Of a stretch of 28,231 nt of DNA, positions 17,388-25,000 are shown in pieces. The stretch is taken from IMG/VR virus record IMGVR_UViG_3300048505_000341, positions 1-28,231 of that record; one strand, given 5' to 3'. Below the pieces are notes generated by a model. The model did not search any database. It was not told the origin of the DNA and saw only the letters and a list, made by a program, of their open reading frames with translations. Source of the DNA: a virus. The position numbers and the translations under genes were made by a program. Each line of letters starts with the position of its first letter. Position 1 is the stretch's first letter.

Positions 17388-17845
17388 AACATTGCGCTTT
17401 AGTTGAGGCGAGTACTGGAGAAATCAAAAGTTTCTTGATGCCCGCAGAACCAGAAAAATACCCAGAAGGAGGTTCCTACGGTGACCTAGAAGTTCATTGG
17501 GAAGAAAATGGACTATTAGATTCTTACGGAACTGCCGCTTCTAATTTTTTCTATTGGAATGGTGGAGAATTTCAAGAAAAACCAGAAAGACCTTCTTTCT
17601 ATTATACTTTCAACTGGGATACCAAAGATTGGGATTTTGACTCAGAAGGATTCGAGAAGGACGTTCGAGCACACAGAAACGCAAAATTGGGTATGTGTGA
17701 TTGGACTCAGATGCCAGATGCGAACTTATCAGAAGATATGACGAACGCTTGGAGAGGATATCGACAAGAACTTAGAGACATCACTGATAACATGTCTGGT
17801 AAAGATGATTTGACTCAGATAGGATGGCCTGAACCTCCACAATAG
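17384..17845 (+). CDS. Tail fibre assembly chaperone-like protein
   Basis: The start at 17384 (MKHCALVEASTGEIKSF) is set by AGGAAAA eight bases upstream and by the ATGA overlap with the previous stop; it gives 153 residues. At roughly residues 93-137 lies a helix with RAHRNAKLGMCDWTQMPDA, then YRQELRDI. This matches the phage tail-assembly chaperone family in which an (R)xxLLxxxDWTQxxD helix is followed by YRxxLRDI. Family members assist folding or assembly of tail fibres and are usually encoded just after their client. The likely client is therefore one or both YGL proteins or the 1098-residue fibre. The terminator at 17905 ends this unit. Confidence 0.75.
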   Translation: MKHCALVEASTGEIKSFLMPAEPEKYPEGGSYGDLEVHWEENGLLDSYGTAASNFFYWNGGEFQEKPERPSFYYTFNWDTKDWDFDSEGFEKDVRAHRNAKLGMCDWTQMPDANLSEDMTNAWRGYRQELRDITDNMSGKDDLTQIGWPEPPQ

Positions 17846-17904
17846 TTCACCCATAATATTTTCTGAAATCAAAGAATTATAAGTATAGTAAGAAATAATT
17901 CAAG

Positions 17905-17940
17905 AAATGTGTGTGGACTTCGTTTACGCACATTTTTTTT
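17905..17940 (+). terminator. Intrinsic terminator ending the gp8-chaperone unit
   Basis: A 13-bp stem (17905-17917 with 17923-17935, three G-U pairs) encloses the loop CTTCG. It runs into eight T residues at 17933-17940. It lies 60 bases after the chaperone stop and three bases before the next late promoter. Confidence 0.88.
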
Positions 17941-17942
17941 AT

Positions 17943-17950
17943 TATAAATA
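17943..17950 (+). promoter_or_regulatory. T4-type late promoter box TATAAATA (tetrapeptide-repeat gene)
   Basis: An exact TATAAATA lies directly after the terminator and 54 bases before the GTG start of the 1639-residue gene. Its leader contains the perfect 12-bp palindrome CTTTAGCTAAAG at 17981-17992. Confidence 0.82.
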
Positions 17951-17980
17951 AAGTACGTCATTAACCAAAATAAACTTTAA

Positions 17981-17992
17981 CTTTAGCTAAAG
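17981..17992 (+). promoter_or_regulatory. 12-bp palindrome in the leader of the tetrapeptide-repeat gene
   Basis: CTTTAGCTAAAG is a perfect palindrome in the leader between the late promoter and the GTG start, immediately before the AGAGAG stretch that may serve as ribosome site. It could be a protein-binding site or chance in AT-rich DNA. Confidence 0.3.
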
Positions 17993-18004
17993 AGAGACGA
18001 TATC

Positions 18005-21000
18005 GTGTCAGCATCTAGTATACCACTAAAACTAAAAAATACCGATGGTGACCTACAGGAATTCACTCCAGCAGAAGAGATGTATCTTGCTGTAAAAGTG
18101 GGTGAAGCATTAGCGGAGGCCTCCGCTGGTGATGTCGGTGACATCAGTCTAACCAATGGTGCAAACATAGGTTCTTTTGTAGATACGTACTACAATGAAC
18201 CAGCGGGTACACACCCGATGTCTGCTATCACTGGCACAAGTGTAACTACAACCTTGAAACAGGTTGCTGGTTCCGCGAGTGAATCTGGTTCTGATTTTGC
18301 CCGTCCTGTCGGTTATTACGCAGATAACGCAAATCCTGGCTTCTACGAAATGGTAGATGGGGATTTGGATAATCTGACAAATCGTGCACTAAAAAACATG
18401 GAGACTTTAGGTCTTCAAGGTGCATTCGAACTTTCAACTACCTCGCCAGGTAGTGATTGGATTAAACACATCGAGAATGTGTTTGCCGATACACATGGTG
18501 ATGGTACAACAACTCAATATCATATCTGGAAACGAACTACACTTGCAACTCCACCATCTGGTGTAGTTACTACACGTCCAGTCGCAACAGATTATGATGG
18601 AACTTCATTCAGCGGTCTGAGAGAAATGACAGACGCACAGATCAAGTACACACTTGGTCAACGTGCTAAGTCACTCCGAGCAACAGCAGGTGCGATTGGT
18701 TCATACCAGTTGCGTTCATCTGCACAAGGTGCTCCAACTCTAGCAGGTACATGGGTACCACGAGGTTCTGCCTCTAACACCCGTCGTACTATCGTTGATG
18801 TCGCATATTCTCGTACTCGTAACTCCGCGTACACTCGTACAAGGATTTCTGCATACAGTCGCAACCGTATTTCTACTTACACTCGCAATAGCACGGACAC
18901 TTTCGCTCGTACTTTTGTTGGTAACTATACAGGTGCATATTCTCGCGACTTCGTAGGTAACTACTCCCGTGACTTTGTAGGAAATTACGCAAGGACTCGC
19001 GTATCATCATATACACGTAACAGACTAACTGCATTTACTGGTTATTTTGCCGGTACTTACAACCGTTCACGTGTTTCTACATATGTCAGAAACCGCATCA
19101 CACCATTCACTGGTACATTCTCACGTAACCGTGTTTCAACATACACTCGTGGTCGTGTATCAACTTATGCGGGAACTTACTCACGTACACGCAGTTCTGC
19201 TTACTCAGCAGACTACACCCGTACTCGCGTATCATCATACACTGGAACTTATGCGGGAACTTATTCCCGTAACCGTGTATCTGCATATGCCGGTACTTAT
19301 TCACGTAACCGTGTTTCTGCTTATGCTCGTACTAGTACTCGAACTCGTACATCTGCTTACTCAGCAGACTACACCCGTACTCGTATAACTAACTATACTC
19401 GTGATCGAGTCACTAACTTTGCTGGTGTTTATTCTCGTGCACGTGTTTCATCATACACACGTAATCGAGTCACTAACTTTGCTGGTAACTTCGTAGGAAA
19501 CTACTCACGTGGATTCGTAGGAAACTACTCACGTGGATTCGCAGGCAACTACTCCCGTGGTTATGCCGGTGATTTCGTAGGTAACTACGCTCGTGTTTCT
19601 ACTCGTACATCTACTCGTACACGTTATTCAGCATATGCCCGTACGTCAACTCGTACTCGTTATTCTGCATATACTCGTGATCGTGTTACTAACTTTGCCG
19701 GTAACTTTGTAGGAAACTACTCACGTGTATTTGTTGGTGACTTCGTAGGTAACTATTCACGTAACTTCGCTGGTAACTATGCTGGTGACTACACTGGTAA
19801 CTATGCAACTACCTTTACAGGCGATTTCGTAGGTAACTATGCTCGTGGATATGCTGGTAACTATGCTGGTGATTACGTAGGTAACTATTCACGTGACCGT
19901 GTAACTAACTTTGCTGGTGATTTTGTTGGTAACTATGCAACAACGTTCACAGGTGATTTTGTTGGTAACTATGCTCGTGGATATGCTGGTAACTATGCTG
20001 GCGATTATGTGGGAGATTACGCAAGAACAAGTACTCGTACTCGCTATCAAACATACGACTACACTCGTAATTCAACCCGCACATCAACACGTACACTAAA
20101 TTATACTCGTACATTATACTATGTCGGTGACTTTACTGGAAACTATGCGCGTAACTATTCTGCTGCATATTCTCGTACTCCATCATACACTCGTACACTA
20201 TACTATGCGGGTGACTTCGTAGGTAACTACTCACGTAACCGTGCATTCTCATATGTCGGTAACTATGCTCGTACTAGTACAACAGGTGTAACATACACTG
20301 GTAACTACGGACGTACACGTACTGGTCACTATACTGGTAACTATGGTCGAACTCGTACTGGTCACTATACTGGTAACTATGGTCGAACTCGTGCCGCAAC
20401 ATATACTGGTAACTACGGTCGTACTTCAACACGTACACGTAACGCAACATATACTGGTAACTACGGTCGTACTTCAACACGTACGCGTTACTCTGCATAC
20501 TCTGCGAACTACACACGTAACCGTGCATTCTCATATGTTGGTGATTATGTAACTGGATACCCATACGTAGGAAACTTTACTGGTAACTTTGAAAGAAACC
20601 GCGTTGCAACAACAAGCTACACTCGTAATATTTCTTCTACTCGTACATCTACACGTACATCTACACGTACATCTGTAGTAGGAAGTGGTAACGGTGAAGC
20701 TGGTGGTACTCGTTACGTCTATAGTGGAAGTAACCCAACTTACCATAACTGGCGAGTGAATGCAAGTCCGTACGGTAACAGTGGTACTCTTATAGTCTAC
20801 AACTTCGGTACAATAAGATTCCAACAAACATATAGTCACTATACTACCGCAGTGGGCGTAATGAGCGTTACTTACTCTCACCCATATGGTTCATCCACAT
20901 ACTACAGAGACACTAACTGGGCATACACATCTAGTTATCAGTGGAACGCTTCATATGGTACATCAGCTCCAGGCAGTTCTTCATATACTGGTAACTTTGC

Positions 21001-22924
21001 TGGTAACTTCGCAGGTAACTATAGTGGTACTGCCTCTTATAGTAGGAGTGTCACATATACTGGTAACTTCGAACGTACTTCAACGCGTACGTCTTCTCGT
21101 ACAGTAAACTACCAACGTACTCGTACTGGTAACTATACTGGCGACTATACTGGTAACTACAACCGTGGATTCGCTGGCAACTTTGCTGGTGATTACTCTC
21201 GTAACCGTGCCGCATCTTATGCTGGCAACTTTGTTGGTGATTACTCACGTAACCGTGCCGCATCTTATGCTGGTAACTACTCACGTAACCGTGCATTCTC
21301 ATATGCTGGAGATTACGCTCGTAACCGTGCGTTCTCATACGCTGGTGATTACTCTCGTAACCGTGCTGCAACGTTGTACTACACAGGTGACTACGCTCGT
21401 ACTCGTGCTGGTCATTATACTGGTAACTATGCTCGTACTTCTACGCGTACTTCTACCAATACTGGTTACTACACTCGTACATTGTACTACACTGGTAACT
21501 ACGCTCGTGCGTTCACTCGTAACCGTGTTCAGACATTTACCAATACTGGTAACTACACACGTACTGGATACTATGCTGGTGACTACACTGGTAACTATAC
21601 TCGTACTCTAGGATACGCTGGCGACTATGTCGGTAACTATGCTCGTACAAGTACTCGTACATCTACACGTACTCGTTACTCTGCATATGCCCGTACACGC
21701 ATCACTAACTACGTTGGTGACTTTACGCGTAACCGTGTAACTAACTTTGCTGGTAACTTCGTAGGTAACTACGCAAGAACTTCTACTCGAACTTCTACTC
21801 GCGTCCGTTACTCTGCTTATGCACGTACTCGTATCACTAACTACGTTGGTGACTTTACACGAGTTTCAACACGCACATCTACACGTAACCGTGGTTCTGC
21901 TTACGCACGTACACGCATAACTAACTACACTGGTGATTTCACTAGAGATCGCGTAACTAACTTTGCCGGTAACTTCGTAGGAAACTACGCTCGTGGATAT
22001 GCCGGAGACTTTGTTGGTAACTATGCTCGTGGATACGCAGGCGATTTCGCTGGTAACTACACTGGTGAGTATACTCGTACATCTACACGTACTCGTTACT
22101 CTGCATACGTACGTAACCGAATTTCGGTATACACTCGTAACCGTGGATCAGCATATACTCGTGACCGTGTTACTGGATTCGCTGGTGACTTCGTAGGTAA
22201 CTATGCAAGAACGTTCTCTGGTCAATACTCACGTAACTACGCTGGTAACTTCATCGGTGATTTCGTTGGGGACTTCGGTGGAAACTACGTAGGTAATTAT
22301 ACTCGCGACTTCGGTGGAAACTACGTAGGTAACTATTCTCGTGGATTCATTGGTGAATATACTGGTGCTTATTCTCGTGGATTTGTTGGCGAGTACACTG
22401 GTGCATACTCTGGAACTTACAACCGTAGCTTCGGTGGTAACTATACTGGTAACTATGCAAGAGGTTTTGTTGGTGAATACACAGGAACCTATGCAACAAC
22501 GTTTACTGGTAACTACTCTCGTGGGTTCTCTGGTCAGTATACACGTGAATTTGCTGGTGACTTTGTAGGTAACTACGCAAGAACGTTTGCTGGAGATTAT
22601 ATTGGTGAGTACGCTCGTGACTTCGTCGGTGACTTTGTAGGTAACTACTCACGTGACTTCGTAGGTAACTACTCACGTGTCCGTGTATCTGCTTACTCAA
22701 GAATCCGTAGTTCTGCATACTCAGGTGCATACTCACGTGATCGTGTATCTACATACGTAGGTGACTTCACTGGTAACTATACTCGTGGATTCGAAGGTAA
22801 CTACTCACGCAACTTCGGTGGCAACTACTCACGATCCTTCCTAGGTAACTATGTTGGTGCAACGATTAGTGATACTCTAGTACATACTCCAGAAGTCTAC
22901 ACACTATACTGTAGGGTTGCATAA
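18005..22924 (+). CDS. Giant tetrapeptide-repeat fibre-like virion protein
   Basis: This 1639-residue protein begins at GTG. No ATG gives the conserved-looking N-terminus SASSIPLKLKNTDGDLQEFT, which resembles starts of virion proteins in marine T4-like phages. Residues 1-267 are ordinary sequence. Residues 268-890 and 994-1619 are built almost entirely of tetrads of the form [Y/F/R/S]-x-[R/G]-[N/D/T/S], for example YSRN, FVGN, YAGD, STRT, RVTN. Residues 891-993 form a non-repetitive island. The last ~20 residues (ATISDTLVHTPEVYTLYCRVA) are not repetitive. I saw no Lys in the repeat; all strong positive charge is Arg. No signal peptide or membrane segment is seen. It probably is a late virion fibre, given its own late promoter and terminator, but its location and role are not established. 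Confidence 0.8.
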   Translation: MSASSIPLKLKNTDGDLQEFTPAEEMYLAVKVGEALAEASAGDVGDISLTNGANIGSFVDTYYNEPAGTHPMSAITGTSVTTTLKQVAGSASESGSDFARPVGYYADNANPGFYEMVDGDLDNLTNRALKNMETLGLQGAFELSTTSPGSDWIKHIENVFADTHGDGTTTQYHIWKRTTLATPPSGVVTTRPVATDYDGTSFSGLREMTDAQIKYTLGQRAKSLRATAGAIGSYQLRSSAQGAPTLAGTWVPRGSASNTRRTIVDVAYSRTRNSAYTRTRISAYSRNRISTYTRNSTDTFARTFVGNYTGAYSRDFVGNYSRDFVGNYARTRVSSYTRNRLTAFTGYFAGTYNRSRVSTYVRNRITPFTGTFSRNRVSTYTRGRVSTYAGTYSRTRSSAYSADYTRTRVSSYTGTYAGTYSRNRVSAYAGTYSRNRVSAYARTSTRTRTSAYSADYTRTRITNYTRDRVTNFAGVYSRARVSSYTRNRVTNFAGNFVGNYSRGFVGNYSRGFAGNYSRGYAGDFVGNYARVSTRTSTRTRYSAYARTSTRTRYSAYTRDRVTNFAGNFVGNYSRVFVGDFVGNYSRNFAGNYAGDYTGNYATTFTGDFVGNYARGYAGNYAGDYVGNYSRDRVTNFAGDFVGNYATTFTGDFVGNYARGYAGNYAGDYVGDYARTSTRTRYQTYDYTRNSTRTSTRTLNYTRTLYYVGDFTGNYARNYSAAYSRTPSYTRTLYYAGDFVGNYSRNRAFSYVGNYARTSTTGVTYTGNYGRTRTGHYTGNYGRTRTGHYTGNYGRTRAATYTGNYGRTSTRTRNATYTGNYGRTSTRTRYSAYSANYTRNRAFSYVGDYVTGYPYVGNFTGNFERNRVATTSYTRNISSTRTSTRTSTRTSVVGSGNGEAGGTRYVYSGSNPTYHNWRVNASPYGNSGTLIVYNFGTIRFQQTYSHYTTAVGVMSVTYSHPYGSSTYYRDTNWAYTSSYQWNASYGTSAPGSSSYTGNFAGNFAGNYSGTASYSRSVTYTGNFERTSTRTSSRTVNYQRTRTGNYTGDYTGNYNRGFAGNFAGDYSRNRAASYAGNFVGDYSRNRAASYAGNYSRNRAFSYAGDYARNRAFSYAGDYSRNRAATLYYTGDYARTRAGHYTGNYARTSTRTSTNTGYYTRTLYYTGNYARAFTRNRVQTFTNTGNYTRTGYYAGDYTGNYTRTLGYAGDYVGNYARTSTRTSTRTRYSAYARTRITNYVGDFTRNRVTNFAGNFVGNYARTSTRTSTRVRYSAYARTRITNYVGDFTRVSTRTSTRNRGSAYARTRITNYTGDFTRDRVTNFAGNFVGNYARGYAGDFVGNYARGYAGDFAGNYTGEYTRTSTRTRYSAYVRNRISVYTRNRGSAYTRDRVTGFAGDFVGNYARTFSGQYSRNYAGNFIGDFVGDFGGNYVGNYTRDFGGNYVGNYSRGFIGEYTGAYSRGFVGEYTGAYSGTYNRSFGGNYTGNYARGFVGEYTGTYATTFTGNYSRGFSGQYTREFAGDFVGNYARTFAGDYIGEYARDFVGDFVGNYSRDFVGNYSRVRVSAYSRIRSSAYSGAYSRDRVSTYVGDFTGNYTRGFEGNYSRNFGGNYSRSFLGNYVGATISDTLVHTPEVYTLYCRVA
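18806..22861 (+). repeat. About 300 tandem 12-bp units encoding [YFRS]-x-[RG]-[NDTS]
   Basis: A 12-bp coding period covers 18806-20674 and 20984-22861. Copies differ mainly at synonymous positions. Higher-order copies are visible: a 132-bp unit starting at 19802 and again at 19934, and 36-bp units (YTGNYGRT plus four residues) in a row at about 20296-20470. Confidence 0.93.
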
Positions 22925-22936
22925 TCTCCCTAAGTA

Positions 22937-22945
22937 TGGTATAAT
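22937..22945 (+). promoter_or_regulatory. Candidate extended -10 promoter TGGTATAAT
   Basis: TGGTATAAT matches the host-type extended -10 (TGnTATAAT). The -35 region, TTGCAT at 22917-22922 with a 17-base spacer, is weak. Initiation would fall near 22951, at the foot of the terminator hairpin. Confidence 0.3.
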
Positions 22946-22953
22946 ATGAGAAC

Positions 22954-22984
22954 AAGGCGGGTCATTCATTTGACCCGCTTTATC
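22954..22984 (+). terminator. Hairpin terminator after the tetrapeptide-repeat gene
   Basis: GCGGGTCA (22957-22964) pairs perfectly with TGACCCGC (22971-22978) around TTCATT. The stem can extend by AAG/TTT including one G-U pair. The T-rich tail (TTTATCT) is short, so this is weaker than the other two terminators. Confidence 0.72.
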
Positions 22985-23000
22985 TCAACACTATATACAT

Positions 23001-23006
23001 TATAAT
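23001..23006 (+). promoter_or_regulatory. Candidate -10 box TATAAT before the enzyme cluster
   Basis: A consensus TATAAT lies 27 bases before the start of the 153-residue gene, downstream of the terminator. I see no good -35 hexamer and no TATAAATA box. It would give a leader of about 20 bases with the GGAG ribosome site. Confidence 0.35.
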
Positions 23007-23033
23007 TTGAATTGAACTCTTGGAGATATATTA

Positions 23034-23495
23034 ATGAGTCGTAAGCAATGGATGGATAATGCATTCTGGGAAACTTCGGAAAAAACAGAACTGAACTGTA
23101 TCCTAGAACTTGAAGATGATGTGGGTCGTGTTACACGACAACAAATGTTCTTACACCGTCGTGATAAGGATGGTAGAGAGAACGAACTGTTTAATGAAGT
23201 AGTTGACGCCTTAGGTGAAGACGCGATTGATAAGGAAACTGAAGACCGTGTTATTCGCAAGAAGGCAGAAGCAGAAGAAGAGAAGATGCGTGACGAGGAA
23301 CATAACAAGGCACGTAAACTAGAAAAACTCTTCAATTATAAGATGGAAGCGTTCGAAGTCGAAGAGATTAAGAACTCTAAAAACCGGAAGTTGAAGGCAA
23401 AATTGCGTCGTGCAAAATCTAGAATTGAAGTAGATTTATACTCAATCATGATTTTACAAGACCAACTAGAGGCCGAGACAGATGGAAAAGAGTAA
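23034..23495 (+). CDS. Hypothetical highly charged, helical phage protein
   Basis: This 153-residue protein starts after a good GGAG site. Near the N-terminus it has FWETSEKTELNCILELEDD. From about residue 75 it is almost entirely Lys, Glu, Arg and Asp in a predicted long helix (KKAEAEEEKMRDEEHNKARK), probably a coiled coil. I do not recognise a function. It is the first gene of a three-gene overlapping cluster with a glycosyltransferase and an oxygenase-like protein, overlapping the former by 14 bases. It might be a scaffold or adaptor for these, but nothing in the sequence proves that. Confidence 0.7.
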   Translation: MSRKQWMDNAFWETSEKTELNCILELEDDVGRVTRQQMFLHRRDKDGRENELFNEVVDALGEDAIDKETEDRVIRKKAEAEEEKMRDEEHNKARKLEKLFNYKMEAFEVEEIKNSKNRKLKAKLRRAKSRIEVDLYSIMILQDQLEAETDGKE

Positions 23496-24219
23496 AGGAT
23501 TCATAATTGTTGCGTCCAAGAAACGCAACTTTTATTTGTACGCAATCAATCTTGCAGAGTCTCTCAGGGACTATTATGAACCTGAAGAGGAATGTAAGAT
23601 TTGTTTGGTAACAGAAGAAAGATTTCTTGATGATCGTGGTAGAGATGTTGCAGATGATATTATGTTTTGTGACGACCACTATCGCGCTAAGTTATGGGGG
23701 ATGGCAAAATCTCCGTATGACTTGACAATGTACATTGATGCTGACATGGAATGTGAGCACGAAGACATCGTCAAGGTTTGGGATGAGATGAAAGACCATG
23801 ATCTGGTCTTCTCAGCATTGACAGATGATCGTGATTATATTTACGCAGAACGCGACTTTGATACACCAGAAGGTAGTGCAAAGTTCACATTATGCGGTGG
23901 TGTATGTTTATATGATATGTCTAAACCAATCGTTCGTGAGTTTATGGATGATTGGTGGGACTTGACGTTCAGACAGATGAACGACTCTTGGTGGCCAGAA
24001 GGGTATGCGGACAGTCTCAAGTCTTGGGACCAATTTTCGCTCTGGTGGTTAGTCGAGAAAGAAGAAAAATATAAGGACCTCAAAGTTGGTATCTTTGATG
24101 ATGACTTGAGGTGGAATTATTACAATGCCCTGAATTGGGCAATCACACAACCTGAAACGGGTCCAGTGATCTTGCGTCACTTCTCGGCAGGGTTAAACAA
24201 GGATACTCCAATCGTATGA
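23482..24219 (+). CDS. GT8-like glycosyltransferase (GT-A fold)
   Basis: This 245-residue protein has the DxD metal and nucleotide-sugar motif at Asp86-Ala-Asp88 in LTMYIDADMECEHED. Further GT-A features are CGGVCLYDMSKPIV near residue 140 and a C-terminal HFSAGLNK starting at His233, which resembles the HxxGxxK motif of GT8 enzymes. It would move a sugar from a nucleotide-sugar to an acceptor in the cytoplasm; donor and acceptor are unknown. It overlaps the upstream gene by 14 bases and the downstream oxygenase-like gene by ATGA. Possible acceptors include Thr/Ser-rich fibre proteins of this cluster, phage DNA or host glycans. The first is favoured here only by neighbourhood. Confidence 0.75.
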   Translation: MEKSKGFIIVASKKRNFYLYAINLAESLRDYYEPEEECKICLVTEERFLDDRGRDVADDIMFCDDHYRAKLWGMAKSPYDLTMYIDADMECEHEDIVKVWDEMKDHDLVFSALTDDRDYIYAERDFDTPEGSAKFTLCGGVCLYDMSKPIVREFMDDWWDLTFRQMNDSWWPEGYADSLKSWDQFSLWWLVEKEEKYKDLKVGIFDDDLRWNYYNALNWAITQPETGPVILRHFSAGLNKDTPIV

Positions 24220-24923
24220 CACAGGTAAACGACTCATATCTAAGGCACGTACAGGTAAACAACCCTGAGTTGCTAGAGATTCTAAACGAATACGCCAAGT
24301 TGCATACCATGAAAGGTTTCGAAGAAAACTGTCACCTATCCTCTGCACAACACATTCGCCAGCGTCCATACTTTGTTGGACCAGTTCACATGGATGAGAT
24401 TGTTGCACAGGGTCAGGATCACGAAGGTTTTCCAGACGAACTTGTTGGTTACAACTTTAAACTTTCTGACAAAGCGCATATGATGTTTGAATCGGACGCT
24501 GATCCAATCTTCAAACGTGATATGACCCATCACTTGCGTGACCTAAACGATAAGATGATGAACTTTTTGTCTGTCAAGCACAATGCACTTGCAGCAGTAT
24601 ACCCGCCAGGAGGATTCATCTCATGGCACAACAATGCAAATGCGCCAGGTTATAACCTAATCTTCTCTTATTCAGAAGATGGTTCTGGTTACTTTGAGTA
24701 CATTCACCCAGAGACTAAAGAAGTCATTCGTTGTCAAGACAAGCCAGGCGAATGGACTTGTAAGGCAGCATACTTTGGTCACTATGGTCAGTCTAACAAA
24801 GTAATGTATCATGCTGCGTCTACAGACGATTGGCGCGTCACGGTATCATATGTTTTTGATTACTCAGAAGCATCTGAAGGTTTCCGTGCAATGGTTCTTG
24901 CAGATATCGAATCTGAAGACTAA
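24216..24923 (+). CDS. 2OG-Fe(II) oxygenase-like protein with HxN in place of HxD
   Basis: This 235-residue protein has an oxygenase-like beta-helix core in its second half: YPPGGFISWHNNANAPGYN, then the distal MYHAASTDDWRVTVSYVF. The presumed ligands are His138 and His199, with Arg207 for 2OG. At the HxD position the sequence reads His138-Asn-Asn140, so the usual Asp is Asn. It may use another carboxylate (Asp201 or Asp203 follow the distal His), bind metal differently, or be of a branch with HxN. Translation is coupled to the glycosyltransferase by the ATGA overlap. The pair suggests sequential modification of one target, which is an inference. The last gene of its cluster, it is followed by an inverted repeat with a late promoter. 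Confidence 0.7.
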   Translation: MTQVNDSYLRHVQVNNPELLEILNEYAKLHTMKGFEENCHLSSAQHIRQRPYFVGPVHMDEIVAQGQDHEGFPDELVGYNFKLSDKAHMMFESDADPIFKRDMTHHLRDLNDKMMNFLSVKHNALAAVYPPGGFISWHNNANAPGYNLIFSYSEDGSGYFEYIHPETKEVIRCQDKPGEWTCKAAYFGHYGQSNKVMYHAASTDDWRVTVSYVFDYSEASEGFRAMVLADIESED

Positions 24924-24941
24924 AATAAAATTTTCTTCAAA

Positions 24942-24989
24942 CCTTGAACTGTTATAAATAGAGGAAGACGTTTTATAAACAGTTCAGGG
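24942..24989 (+). repeat. Long inverted repeat enclosing a late promoter
   Basis: CCTTGAACTGTTATAAA (24942-24958) pairs with TTTATAAACAGTTCAGGG (24972-24989) with one bulged A and one G-U pair, around a 13-base loop. There is no T-tract, so it is not a standard terminator. The late promoter TATAAATA straddles the left arm and loop. Confidence 0.8.
24953..24960 (+). promoter_or_regulatory. T4-type late promoter box TATAAATA (Ig-fold protein gene)
   Basis: An exact TATAAATA lies 40 bases before the ATG at 25001. It lies inside the inverted repeat 24942-24989. Confidence 0.82.
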
Positions 24990-25000
24990 TTCTGAGGATT

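Noticed and set aside
20274-22736. Antisense and shifted open frames over the tetrapeptide gene
   Set aside because: Their sequences are simple repeats of the reverse or shifted 12-bp unit, with no ribosome sites; they are by-products of low-complexity coding.
18806-22861. Possible CRISPR-like array from regular repeats
   Set aside because: There are no separate identical repeats with unique spacers. The 12-bp period is in frame with a single open protein frame and varies at synonymous sites.
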